Below, piece after piece: positions 31,401-43,400 of a DNA stretch of 64,000 bases (position 1 is its first letter; the number at the start of each line of letters is the position of its first letter). Origin of the DNA: Pelecanus crispus (lineage: Eukaryota > Chordata > Aves > Pelecaniformes > Pelecanidae); assembly GCF_030463565.1 (NCBI RefSeq), contig NC_134661.1, positions 8,456,542 to 8,520,541 on the forward strand, written 5' to 3'. The translations under genes and the position numbers were made by a program. The notes under the pieces are model-generated. The model made no database searches. It was not told the origin of the DNA and was given only the letters and a program-made list of their open reading frames with translations.

Positions 31401-34400
31401 GGTAATTGTTATGAACCTGTGTTCTGCACTAACCTTTTGGTCTCTTGAGGGGTGTGTGCACGTATGCATGTGTGCACGTACATATGTGTGTATACAGACG
31501 CACTCACACGCACCCCTTGTGTGCCTCTGCGGATGAACTTACGCTTAACAGAATAAATTCCCTTAGCAAATTAGACGCGCCTGAAACTTGCTTTGACATC
31601 GATGAATTCACATGAGAAATTTTTTTTGATAGATAAGTCATCAATAGCTGGCTCAGAAGAGGCTGAACCTCTTGCTCCACCTATCAAGCCAATTAAGCCG
31701 GTTACCAGAAACAAGGCGCAGCAAGAACCTCCGGTGAAGAAGGGCCGACGCTCAAGGCGCTGCGGGCAGTGTTCGGGCTGCCAGGTTCCAGAGGACTGTG
31801 GTGTCTGCACTAACTGTCTAGACAAACCCAAGTTTGGTGGGCGCAATATAAAGAAGCAGTGCTGCAAGTAAGTATGTGTCTGAGAAATTGTGTAATCCCT
31901 GTGCTGAGTGGGATAAGCACACCCACGCTCTGGGGACAGGGAACAGCACATTTACCCTGTAGCGCAGGCTTTGAGTGAATTTGGCCTGGGCTGAGGCTGG
32001 ATCACAGCAGGGGATTGTAAATAGTTTAAATTAAGAGTCAAGATCCTGATTCAAGGCGTGCTTGTTAAGAGTGCTTTTTCTGAAGTTTGCTTCTGGTTTA
32101 TTCTCCCCAGTTTGGTGAAGCTGGCGTAGCATTGACAAGTGTTTGGTGTGAGACCAATGCCTTTCTTTAGGCAGTAAGGGTTTTTGCAAGGAAGGCAATG
32201 TATACGTAAATGTTTATCTCTTATTGTCCCACATTGCATTTATGAAGAGCTTGTGTTTTCAATAAGATGTTTATCTGGTGGATATACACTTCATATAACA
32301 AAGATGTCTCTGGATGTCATTAAGAAATACCACTCTTCCTTGATTTTTTCCTGTCATTTTTCATACATACCACTTAGCCTGAACCTCTTGCTTTTTTAAA
32401 TTGCTGCATCTAATTGGTTTTACCAGACTAGATAATCTGTCTGAAAAGGCAGCAACTTGAAGGGGCACCAATAAAGATTGTTGTGGTATGAAAGCTACTT
32501 GCAAAGCATAGCTGTGAGAATTGCTGTGTAGTGCTCATTTGCGTGAAAACACTCTGCAGACTACAATCTGTAAGTAGTCTCCCTCTTAGCAGCTTTGCCC
32601 AGGCCTCGGGCTAGGTTTTGAAACCATGGGTCCTGCTGCAAGAATGAAGGCAGAACCAAAGCCTAGCCCAACTTACAGAAGACATCATATGCTAAACATA
32701 AGAAAAATAGGAAATAAATTTGAACGCTTACAAAGTCACCTAATCCAATTCCACTCCAGGAGTAACTGGTTTTGTCTGAAATGGACTCAGTTTGGATATG
32801 TAAAACTTGCAGTTGAGAGAGTTTGGTGTGGTTTCTTAGAGCTCTTGGAAGTACTCTGATGCTTCTCAAATCTAAGAAATGGAATTGATGGGGGATTTAC
32901 CAGCGAAGCAGCGTTGTTACATAAGCGTCTTTATTAGCCTCAAAATTGTCTTGAGAGTGTGGAAAACCAAAAGGAAAATACAGAGGAAAATAAGAAGTTT
33001 CTTTTAGGTATCTCTGAAGGGGGATGGAGGGAAGGAAGATTGCTTGGAAAAAGGTAGTGGGTGTATTGATAATGTTTTTGGTTGTGTTTGGGGTTTTTTT
33101 AATTTTTCATGTTGAATATCTACAAACTGCCCTCTTAATGCCTGCATTTTTCTTCTGATTTCACGACATGCTCTTTCTTTGTAGAATGAGGAAATGTCAG
33201 AATCTACAGTGGATGCCTTCAAAAGCGTATCTCCAGAAGCAAGCTAAAGGTAGGCTGAAAGACTTGGCACAAGTATAGCACGAGAGAGAAATCTTCATCT
33301 CTTAAATGTTGCTCTTTGTGCTGTCATTGTGGCTACACTGAGCTTATAAAAGGTTAGTCTGCAGCCAAATGTTCGCAGGGAGCCTGCCTGTTCTGGTGAT
33401 GTCAGGTAAAAGTTGCAGGAGAGATGCGAGCGCAGGCAGCACCTGTACTCCCTAGCAGTGGCTGTCTCTTTCAGCGCTGGACTTGTAGTTTTTCCTTCCT
33501 TTTGTAGGGAGCTGCTGCTGATGGCTGGTCAGTCTCCCCTCTGCCCTTCAGGAGAAGCATTTCTCAGAGGTTTGCCTGCTCCTGAGTAACACAGGGCCTG
33601 ATGAGTCTCTTGGAGCCTCCTTGTCTCTCCCCGCATTCTTGGTACTGGACCTCTGGAGGTCTGCGTGTTAGTGTGACAGCGGTCAGGCGGCTGCCTTGAA
33701 CTCACTGAACTTCGCCATACAAAGTCTGCTTTCTCCTTTGCGCAGTTAAGCTCTGAATCTGCTTTACTGCAGAAGGGTTTTGCTTACTGCTCTGTCCGAA
33801 TAGAGGCCCGAGGTATTAGAACTCAGGTTGCAACATAAGCCAAGTGCAAAATGCTTTACTTTTTTGAGTACTGTTTTTTCTTTTGTACAACAGAGTGACA
33901 AAAATCTGACGTCAAAGTGTCTGTTTCCTTATTTTAAAAAAGCAGCAAATCATTCGAAGTCACACCGTTTTATGTGTCTTGCTTTATCGATGCTTCTTCT
34001 TCCTAGCTGCAAAAAAGAAGGAGAAGAAATCAAAGACAAATGAAAAGAAAGAAAGCCATTCTGGAAAGAACCAGTTGGACTCTGGACAGAAACAAACTCC
34101 TCAGACTGTCGTATCGAGAGAAGACAATGCCGTAAAGAAGAGCAGTGAACCTGCCCGTAAGCCCGTTGAGGAAAAGCATGAGGATGGGAATTCCTCCGTT
34201 CCAGTGTCAGAGCCCAAACAGGTCCCTGCATCTGGTACCAGAAAGACTGGCAAGCAGGTGTCCCAGCCAGTACAGCTCCCTCCTTCTCAGCCACCGAGCT
34301 CAGGACCTTTGAAAAAAGAAGCGCCTAAACTTACCACTTCTGAGCCTAAGAAAAAGCAGACTCCCCAGCCAGAAATAGGTAAATGGGACTGTTTATCCTC

Positions 34401-37400
34401 AATCTGTTTGAGTCATGTTAAGTAACAGTACCGCTAAAAGCTGTTGGATTTTAAAACTGATAAATGCTTAATGATCTGGTGAAATTACAGCAGATTATTT
34501 TGGAATTTTTTCTTAGAACTGGCTTCCTTTTTATTGAACTACAGCGTGTGTTGGGGTGGGGTGGAAGATGGCCATCCTTATTGTGATTTTTAGTCACGTA
34601 GTCTTGGCAGTCTTGAAGTACTTTTTCAATACTGTTAAGTCTGTTGACTGTTCACAGTCAGAATGTGAAACGAGAAGAATGTAGTCTTTTTACTACGAAA
34701 ACATAGTCCGCTGTTGCACGTAGTATGGAACAGCATGGACAGTGACCAACAAGGCAGCTCCGGGACTTCTGTGGCTTTGCACCCGGAGTGCTTCAGATTT
34801 TTAGCAGAGCAAACTCTCCTGGTCATGCCTCGAGGAGACTGCTCAACTCGTAGTTGGAGAGGTGCAGTCACAGAAGAGGGTGGAAAAATTTCTGATCTAA
34901 AATTCATCGCACGTTACCCAGCTGATTTTTTTTCCCTTTTCTTCTCTACAGGTGGCTGTTAGTTACTTGAAATACTCATAATTTTTCCCCCCTTCCTAGG
35001 CACAGAACAAAGCAAACAGAAAAAAATTGCTCCCCGTCCAACTTTCCCTGTGAAACAGAAACCAAAAGAAAAGGTGAATACTGTTTTTTTGTACACAGTC
35101 AGTAAATTTCAAGAACCTGGAACTTCTGTCTGTCTAGAAAGTAGAACTGTATTACTTAATTTGCAGATTTTTTTTTTTCTTTTGTGCTTTTCCTGGCGGC
35201 AGTATGTGGATACCAAAGTACCTGGCATATGCCTAAGATTCACTTTAGACGTTAACTTGTTCTCTAAGACTTGTACGTTGTTGGGGTGGAGGCTAGCTTT
35301 TCTATGAAAAATGGAACTATCTTCATCTCAGAAACACGTCCTCTTTTTTTTTTAAATTGTCGTATTTAAATCTGAGTGAGAAGTGCATAGGGACTAATTA
35401 CACCCAGAGTTGCCACACTGCAGCAAAATAAAAGCCAGCGGCTCTGATGAGAGAGAACAACGTGATGTTAGAGGAAAATGCAGCAAATGGAATTAGCAAT
35501 ATATTTGTGTTTGGAATGCTCTTAAGAAATGGTTTGCAGAATAGTTACTTTCTTGCAACTTTTACACACTCGTTAATTCTGTGATGGGGTTTTTGTCTGT
35601 GAATTATCTATGGCTTTTAATATAATTACTGGTAAAGTTTTAACGTTCGGGGTTGGGATTAATGCAGGCTCCTTTACTTGACTAGGAAAAGCCCCCTCCT
35701 ATAAGCAAGCCAGAAAGCAACACGCTGAATTTGCTCAGCACTCTGACTAACGGAAGCAGTTCCAAGCAAAAGCCACCTACAGATGGAGTCCACAGAATCC
35801 GAGTGGATTTCAAGGTAGAGGACAAAATGTTTTAAGTATTTGAATGTTACCTGGCTCTAAACACTGGAACTAGAGTCCCTCAAGCGTGCTGGCGGTGACT
35901 TCTAAGTTTGTGTGTCTGGTACTGTTCAGAGAGAACTGCAAATAGGAGCCTTCATGACAAGTCACTCGGTTGATTTTAGAAGCTTGTTATGCCTTTTTTT
36001 TTTTTTTTTTTTCCTCATAATTAGCATACTGGATGAAGAGACACTTAAAGCTTTAAAACCTTAACTGTCAATGTATGAGGATGAGCAAGAATTTGAGGTT
36101 TATGAAGAATTATTCCATTAAGATGGAACTATAAAACCTTACCACAACTTGAGCCAACAAGATTTGGGGAAAATGTTAGTGACTTGTAATTCACAACATT
36201 TTGGGTCTATCTGGGGTTTTAAACTGATAAATCATGTACTTTTTTTGAACAACAGTGTTGAAATAATAAAAATTAATATTTTCCTAATAATTTTTCAGTC
36301 CATCTATAAGTGTTCATACTGGAGATTATAGTGAGATCTCGTAAGTGTTTTTTACAAATATGGAGTTTTAATAAAGTATAATTCTTCTGAAATTTCATTT
36401 TAGTAATAATTGTGCAATCGTGAAAAACTTTGTCTCGTTCCTTAGGCTTGCTTTCCGTAGAAGGAAGGCCAGTGTATTATTGAGCTCTCTTGGCAAGAAC
36501 AGCGCTGAGATGTGACTATTCCAATATACACTGTAAAGTAGACCAAGGTAGAAGTTGAAATGGTTTCAGTTTTGAGACCACTTAATCACAGGCACAGAAT
36601 GTATAAAGCAGCAATCAATGTGAGCACTTTATACTGATGTTGTATTGCCTTATTCTGCATGGTGATGTATCCTTTTGTACTTTCAGGAGGACTGTGAAGT
36701 GGAGAATGTTTGGGAGATGGGTGGGTTAGGCATCGTCACCTCGGTACCTATTACTCCCAGGGTGGTCTGTTTTCTCTGTGCCAGCAGTGGACATGTGGAG
36801 GTAAAGCATTGTGTTCTGCTGTTGATGACTTAGTTACAGCACCACGTTGTTAGGAAAATAAATAAATAAATAATATCATGACCTTAACCTGAGAGAAATT
36901 AAAATAATACCTGTAAATCTGTCCTTGCTAAACTTTGTCCTAAGATACTAAAATGCAAGGCATTTAAAATCAGTTTGGAAACTTCTGCAGTGCTTACTTT
37001 GCAGGTGAACTGTATTAGACATAAAGAATAGCATATTTGAGAGCACCTGTGTCTCCTCTTAATTTGGAATCCCACATCTGATGTAAAGCAGGGGCTTTGC
37101 TTTCTTTTAACTTGAAATAAGAAAGGCTGCCCGATAACGTTAAAGGGCTTTAGGCAGTGTTGACTTTCCCAGGTATGTCTGTATCTGCTGAGAGCTGCAA
37201 ACCATTACTGAAACGTGACTGGAAAGATTCTGGTGCTGTGTAAAGAGCTGGATTTGGGCTTAAGATGTGTTAAATGCGTTTCCAGGTGTAGATAGGTGCC
37301 TTCTCAACATCCTCAGACCAGCTGTCCTGGGAAGGTGATGCTAGCACTCTGGAAAAGACTTGGTTATGATGAGTGAACGATATCTGGGGGGAAAGGGGGT

Positions 37401-40400
37401 TAAGCTCTGTATGTGGACGTCAGTGCACCTGAGGACTGTGAAGGTCCAGTGGGGCGTGGAGCCACCCCCTTCTCTGTTGGGTTGCTCAAGTGGACAAATG
37501 ATTTTTATGTCCCTTGTGAGCCTGCGGTATTCGTGCCCTAAGGACAATTCTTTTTCTAGTATGACCAGCCTTGCAGGGGATAACGTAGAAATGAGAAGAG
37601 CTTTCACGTGGGCCACCTAAGCCGAATGGAGGGAGGAACGTCCCTCTTGGCTCCGCTATCCCTTCCTTCTGCCCTAAGTGTTCCTTCTGGTGCAGTTGGC
37701 TTGTGTTACAGTGAGGGAGGGAGATCCCGAAGAGCCCTATGGGCCTTTGCCAGCACTCAGAACAGATAACAGGCACCAGGCTCCCCTTTGCTGCTAGGTG
37801 CCTACTCTGGGTGGATGAGCATGTGTTCGGGTTATCGGAAGTACGCGCGGTTTCCCTCCTGAAATATGCCAGTAGATATCCTTGTTCTGTCAGTTGTAAA
37901 GCAGAATTCAGAGCGGTTCAGAGCGCGAGGGGGTTTGTTTGGGAATTCAGAGCGGCTTCTGACTTGCTAAAACCTCCCTCTCCCCCCTTGCAGTTTGTGT
38001 ATTGTCAGGTCTGTTGTGAGCCTTTCCACAAGTTCTGCTTAGAGGAGAGCGAGCGGCCCCTGGAGGACCAGCTGGAAAACTGGTGCTGCCGTCGCTGCAA
38101 GTTCTGCCACGTGTGTGGGAGACAGCACCAGGCCACCAAGGTACCCCCAAAACCCCGGGAGACCTGGCGGGCACCCCCCGCGCCGCTCCCAGAGCTCCTC
38201 TCGCTCCGGAGCTCAGCTAGCAAGCGCGCACCGGGGAGCCGGGAAGCGCGGCGTCTCTGCAGGAGCGTCGCCGCGCGCTGGGGAGAATGCCTCTCGAGTT
38301 GCTTTGTTGCAGCTTCTTCCTCTTGCCCTGAATGGGGGATGCAATGTAAAACGAAAATGTCTGGGATTTTGCATCCCTTTGAGGGCTCTCTATTCCAATG
38401 CTTTTTCCCCTTATTCTTGTAGCAGTTGCTGGAGTGTAACAAGTGCCGAAACAGCTATCACCCTGAGTGCCTGGGCCCAAACTACCCAACCAAACCCACC
38501 AAGAAAAAGAAAGTTTGGGTGAGGGATTTTGATTTCTTCTTTGGGTAATTCACTTGCTGACTGATCATAACACTGCGGGCCAGAGCTCTGCAGATCACTT
38601 GCTGTGATGCAATCGCTTAGCTTTCTAAGGTGCCTGTTCCATTGGAAGGTACGTTTGGAAATAGACAGCGAGGTGGGTTGTTGATCAGGTTCTGAACAAG
38701 CAGGATTTTTAAAGAGATTACACCTTTTTTAGTTGTAGTAATTCTTCCAATCGTAGTCCCAGAACGTGGAAGAAGCTCTTTAGAATGCTTTAGAATGTGT
38801 TTACCTTGTTAACACACTTACCAGTTGCCACTGGTATTGAGACACAATTTGGATTAAAGCACTGTTTTGTGTCTTTCAACTTTTTTGTTCCAAACAAGCG
38901 TGAAAGCTTTGCCTGTATTGTATTTGGTACTAATAGTGTTTAGATGTTTCCTATTACGATGTCCTTGGAGTTGGAAAACTGTTAAAATAAGACTTCATAT
39001 TTTAGGTCAGAAGAAATGCCACAACTACATATGCTTTTTTATGTGAAGGGAAAGGGGATATTTTCTTCAGTGCAAATATGAAGGACAGAAAAACTATGTT
39101 GTGATTGATTTTCTTTTTTTCTTTTTTTTTTTTTTTTCCTTGTTGCGTTATCACCTTCTTACCATAAAGGGAGGGAGCTCTCTCCTTTTTAGTGAAAGTT
39201 TTGGTACTTGAAACTCCTTATTCTGTTGTGTAAGCTCTCTGCGCTCATTAAGTAATAAAAACTATGAAATGTATCTTAGGGCTAAAGCACAGAAACCACT
39301 GGATAAAAGCAAATAACTCTTGCCAAACACATTCCTTTTCCAGATATGTACCAAATGTGTTCGCTGCAAGAGCTGTGGATCAACAACACCAGGCAAAGGG
39401 TGGGATGCGCAGTGGTCTCATGACTTCTCGCTGTGTCATGATTGTGCCAAACTCTTTGCTAAAGGTACATAAAGTTGTGATTCTTTACAGCAGGAGCCTC
39501 TTCAGACGCTCGGTTTTGAATTAGACAGCGTCAGTGTAGAGTGAAGAGAGGGCCTGCGGGGCAGGTGAGCTTGTCGCGGTACAAACAGGAGTGAAAGCTG
39601 GTGTTAGGGTCAAGCATGAAAGCACGGGTGACAGTTTCTGTAGGAAAGCTAGGTTCTTAGATTTTACAGCAGCTAACAAAAGTCACCACTGTTTTATTGT
39701 CAGAGTTTGAGGCTTCCAGAGTTTAAACACTATACCGTATAAAGCAATTATTACACACCTGTTGGCCCAGGGTTTGAAGTAGCTGTTGAGAAAAAGACAT
39801 TTTAAAGGACTCCTGACTTAAAAGCAGCAAAATTCCTGTTGTAAAGTGGTTGTTCCTCTTTGCGTTAGTTACTGTATGTGACACCTTTGAACCTAGGAGG
39901 AGCACTCTGGGGAAAAAGAAATCTCAGAATAGAAAATCTTGACTATTCCACCTAATTTCTTGCCTGTATGTCATCTTTGTCCTTCCGTTTTACTCTGTAA
40001 AGCTAATTGCATATAGTATTTTGTTAGTCTTGCCACCCCCAGAAAATGGGTACCCAGTAACGGGATTCTAGAGTAGTCAGTGGTCTTCCAAGCAGGTTGT
40101 TTTTGTGGCCATTGGTTGCAGTGTTGTAAAAGTAGGTGGAACTGGTGGGTGTTTTCAGAGAGCTGCTTTCTTAGCACACTAGTAAGTAACCACCTAGCCT
40201 TTAAGGTGTGTGTGGCAGCTGAACTTCTGATAAAAATCACATCTCGCTTGCAGGAAATTTTTGTCCTCTCTGTGACAAATGCTATGATGATGATGACTAT
40301 GAGAGCAAGATGATGCAGTGCGGGAAATGCGACCGCTGGGTCCACTCCAAATGTGAAAACCTTTCTGGTAAGGCAAATCCTTCTCTCCTCGGTACTTAAG

Positions 40401-43400
40401 AACGTGGGGCAGCGAGTAGACCAAAGCAATCCAGTTTTGGACTTTTATACTAGGGTGTTATGTTAACGCCCTCACCTGTTGTGGTCTACCTGAAAAATAC
40501 TTGTAGAATGGCTACAGGTAAACCAGTAGTAGTATCGGTGACATCCTGAAAGCATGTGACTTGCCTCAAATGCGGTATCGCTTGGTTAGTTGCACAAGAT
40601 GCTTTTATTACGTGAGAAGTGTTTCAGTTAGGCAGTAAGTGTGGAGTAGGGGTTTTTCCCTGTATCCATCCTTCAGTGAAGTAGTTCAGATGGTTATTTT
40701 ATTTTCTTTGTCTCCAGATGAAATGTATGAGATACTCTCTAACTTGCCTGAGAGTGTAGCATACACCTGCATTAACTGCACGGAGCAGCATCCTGCAGAG
40801 TGGCGTCTGGCACTGGAAAAGGAGCTGCAGGTTTCCTTAAAGCAGGTTTTAACAGCCCTGCTGAATTCTAGAACTACTAGCCATTTGCTGCGGTATCGAC
40901 AGGTAAGCTGGAGCCTCGCGCCCCGTTAGTATATTCTGGCTCGAAGTGTTGCCTGACATTCAGTTGAATTCTGGTATTGCTGTGCATCATACTGCAAAAG
41001 TGTCTTTGTCATACTTAGAACAACATGTGCTGTGATTTTTGTTTTCTTTCTTTTGCTCATTCCTATGGAAACAAAGAATTGGAGATCTATGACACGACTT
41101 GTGAGGTTGAAAGGAAAAATAGTAAAGTTCCTCAAGGAATGGGAGGATTTTGCTCTGTGGTGGTGAAGGTGCTTTTTTTACACAAGAACGGGATCTTAGT
41201 CACGAAATATATACTCAGAAATAAGACTTCTGAAAAATGAGTTTGGTCCTTATAGCTGATCACTCTGCTCTGCTGTGTGCCTTGCAGGTCAGCAGCAGAA
41301 AGCTGGTTAAGATCTTTTCATTTTTGTCCCTACGTTTTGGACAGGAATGCAGAACTTGAGCCTCCCTTCTTTTGTGTTAGCGAGAATCTCTGGGCTAATA
41401 AGTGTGCATGGGAGTATGACATGAGTAGCAGCCACGCTTCAATAGCCTGTGTCCCTCTGTCTGGTTGCTGATGTTAACAGGCAGCAAAACCGCCTGATTT
41501 AAATCCTGAGACAGAAGAGAGTATCCCGTCCAGAAGTTCTCCTGAAGGTCCCGATCCTCCTGTCCTAACAGAAGTCAGTAAACAGGAGGAGCAGCAACCT
41601 CTGGATCTGGAAGGAGTGAAAAGAAAAATGGATCAAGGATGTTACACCTCTGTGGTATGTCAAAGTTTTACTGTTCTGCTCTAACAATAGATCCTATGAA
41701 TTGCTTTACAACCCGTGGTGTTTATAACTGAGCATGCTTAAGCCTTTCCTTTGTGAACAAGGAAACAGGTTAACGTGCTGCTAAAAGTACTTCTGGCTGG
41801 CGCTCCTGTTAATGTTGGCCCAAAGACACGTAATTTACACTGTCGTATGGCTCTCTTTAACCAGCAGCCATACTTGGTTAAACCCCTTTTGCTCTTAGTC
41901 AGACGTTTATGTTGATGGAAACAGGATAGGTCATCCTTGATGTGCAAATTGTAACTGAGGGCCTAGCCAAATAACACTGGTGGTAGTCGGTTATCTGGAA
42001 ACTAATAATTCATGCGTGGAGGGATGATCTCTTTAGGGGTTATTTATACAAAATGCTAGCGTTGACTGAATCGGTTTTCTTTGTAGGGAGCAGCTTTTTT
42101 TCCCTACAGAGCCTGTAATCTTGAGGAAGACTGTATATCGCAAAGTGCTAGGCAAACATGCTGTTGCCAGATTTTGGCCAAATCCTTGTGAGGTAGCTAG
42201 CTTAGCCAATTTAAAATCGATCAGCAGTCAACTCCAGGGTAGAAGGAAGAAGTGAACAGTTACGGGTGTAGCAGTTCTGCCAGCCAGTTTGCAAATGCAC
42301 AGGGCTGCTTGTTTCTTTACAGCCAAATTCTTTTTCTGCTTTTAAGTCGATGCTCTGGTTCAGTCTTCTAGTCATCTGGATGCTCACTTGATGCCTTAAA
42401 AAAATTAGTGGGTGGTGTAGCTGTACAAGAGGCAATCCTGTTAATGTGAATTTTTGTGGCTTTCTTATAGCTGGATTTTAGTGATGATATTGTGAAGATA
42501 ATTCAAGCAGCCATTAATTCCGATGGAGGGCAGCCGGAAGTTAAGAAAGCCAATAGCATGGTCAAGTCCTTCTTTATTCGGGTGAGCTGGGCTGCAGTTA
42601 TTTTGAAATCTGCTTGGTATCATACCACTGCTTGTTGCTGTTGGAATCCGAAGGGTCCATCATGCTTACCGTTGCTTGGGTATTTCCAGGAATAAAATAA
42701 TACGTTGTCAGGGTTGTTGATGTTAACAAATCTTACTAGTTGTGGATTTACAGTAGATCTTGGCTGAATGTCTTTGAATTTTGGGGTATGTTGTATAACA
42801 CTTCTAATGGAGTGTTGTTTTCCTTCAGCAAATGGAGCGTGTTTTTCCATGGTTCAGCGTAAAAAAGTCCAGATTTTGGGAGCCAAATAAAGTAACAAGC
42901 AAGTAAGTAATTGTTCTGTGTCTGACTGCGACACCCTGCAGTTTGCCAGCTGTCCAAGCAAAAAGTGTCAAGAGAGCCTGTTTGTGGGGTTGGGTTTTCC
43001 ATTTTCCTTTCTTCTTCTCCCCCACCCCCTCCTTCTTTTTTTTTTTTTTTAAAGAAGTTAAACAATAATCCCATTCCCAGGTTTTGTATACGCTTCCTTG
43101 TTCTAAAGCAGAGTAGACTAAAAACATTACTTAGAACTAGGTATATTGTATGTTGTCTTGTCAGTCCTGTCTTTCCTTCCACCTCCTCCTCCTTACCCTC
43201 CATTTGGTTAATGGTTGGACTGGATGATCTTAAAGGTCTTTTCCCACCTAAATGATTCTATGATTCTGTGATTTGGTGTGGCCCTCCTTCTGCATCTGTT
43301 ACCCTCAAAAGAAATAGACAGCCACATTACAAACCTTAAAATCTAAGTGACCAGTTATAGCCTTTGTCAGAGCATGTGTGGACTGTAAGTAGTTAAGTGA

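Noticed and set aside
37739-38422. 227-residue open frame at KMT2A exon 11
   Set aside because: Only 37994-38140 matches PHD1. The flanks are intron, with a good GT donor at 38141.
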